DNA of 7,176 bases, taken from NCBI GenBank assembly GCA_024281135.1, contig JAMXLG010000043.1:1-7176 (forward strand), in the 5' to 3' direction. The position numbers and the translations under genes are program-made. Source of the stretch: Vulcanimicrobiia bacterium (GTDB taxonomy: Bacteria > Eremiobacterota > Eremiobacteria > Baltobacterales > Baltobacteraceae). Below are positions 6,960 through 7,176 of the stretch, piece after piece. How positions within the stretch are numbered: the first letter of the stretch is position 1; every line of letters starts with the position of its first letter. A model generated the notes under the pieces. That model was not told the origin of the DNA. It was given only the letters and a program-made list of their open reading frames with translations, and did no database searches.

Positions 6960-7051
6960 TGTGAGTATGCGTCCAGCTTCTCACATCGAGGGTTGCGTTA
7001 TGAGGATGCCCTTCGCATCATTTTTTCACAACAATGGTCCTAGAGCTGTGA
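6960..7051. promoter_or_regulatory. Divergent intergenic region with four TGTGA/TCACA half-sites
   Basis: The DNA between the lipoprotein gene (minus) and the partial plus-strand gene holds TGTGA at 6960-6964, TCACA at 6981-6985, TCACA at 7026-7030 and TGTGA at 7047-7051. Both pairs have the same 16-base gap, so the partners are 21 bases, about two helical turns, apart. The first pair is convergent and the second divergent. The spacing is not that of a CRP/FNR site (six bases or four). Control of one or both flanking genes is inference; I found no convincing -35/-10 pair in either direction. Confidence 0.35.
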
Positions 7052-7102
7052 CTTTCTGGGCAGCCGAGCATGCGTATGAGACGATTCGGCGAAGCAAAAC
7101 GT

Positions 7103-7176
7103 ATGACCGAAAAACGCAATTGGAATGAAATCTTCCGTCAAGCGATCGTAGCCGGCGTGATTGCAGGTATCCTGAT
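7103..7176 (+). CDS. Start of a probable small or membrane-associated protein, cut by the right edge
   Basis: The only plus-strand gene I support. From ATG at 7103 the frame reads MTEKRNWNEIFRQAIVAGVI and continues AGIL to the edge, 24 codons in all. A charged, amphipathic start is followed by a hydrophobic glycine-rich stretch from about residue 14, which looks like the first transmembrane helix of an inner-membrane protein. In-frame ATGs at 7070 and 7076 would add 11 or 9 residues (MRMRRFGEAKR), and the frame is closed by TGA at 7049-7051. None of the starts has a strong Shine-Dalgarno. The function cannot be told from so little sequence. It is divergent from the lipoprotein gene. Confidence 0.55.
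   Translation, partial: MTEKRNWNEIFRQAIVAGVIAGIL

Noticed and set aside
6943..6984. Start of the lipoprotein at 6984 with 14 extra residues
   Set aside because: The extra residues (MRSWTHTHNRGLPS) would displace the lipoprotein signal from the N terminus, and AGGGGA is well spaced for the ATG at 6942.
7005..7026. Hairpin GATGC-CCTTC-GCATC followed by A and six T on the plus strand, like an intrinsic terminator
   Set aside because: The stem has only five pairs and no plus-strand gene lies upstream for it to terminate. A role in a short leader transcript cannot be excluded but is unsupported.
6981..7030. CRP/FNR binding site built from TGTGA and TCACA
   Set aside because: CRP sites need six bases, and FNR-type sites four, between the half-sites. 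The gaps here are sixteen bases, so the words are reported only as an unexplained pattern.

Overview
The window reads as chromosomal DNA from a Gram-negative-type (diderm) bacterium of moderate GC. The evidence is a TonB-dependent outer-membrane receptor, a lipoprotein signal with a lipobox, and a groESL operon under a CIRCE element. I cannot name the organism. The CIRCE-controlled groESL and the carboxypeptidase-regulatory-like domain fused to the TonB receptor would fit groups such as Eremiobacterota (WPS-2) or Acidobacteriota, but this is a guess from gene style only.

Layout: six genes lie on the minus strand and are transcribed from right to left; one partial gene at the right edge is on the plus strand. 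In transcription order: a probable lipoprotein (6942-5572) with possible glycoside-hydrolase-like character; a secreted MetX-like alpha/beta hydrolase 15 bases behind it (5556-4486); a 97-residue three-helix membrane protein (4236-3943); a 918-residue TonB-dependent receptor (3802-1046), followed by a hairpin that may be a terminator; then groES (881-576) and the first 185 codons of groEL (557 to the left edge). A divergent plus-strand gene starts near 7103 and runs off the right edge. No gap between genes exceeds 300 bases.

How the genes work together: groES and groEL form a classic heat-shock operon with a good sigma-70-type promoter whose start site abuts CIRCE, so HrcA repression is expected. 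The lipoprotein and hydrolase look like a co-transcribed pair of exported enzymes of unknown substrate. The TonB receptor may import a substrate, but nothing here identifies it. The less ordinary signals are in the intergenic DNA: an 11-bp-period direct repeat resembling a Pho box upstream of the TonB receptor, a hairpin touching its ribosome-binding site, a set of four TGTGA/TCACA words in the divergent region, and repeated AGCAAT words upstream of the small membrane protein. I found no CRISPR array, tRNA, rRNA, insertion sequence or obvious defence system.
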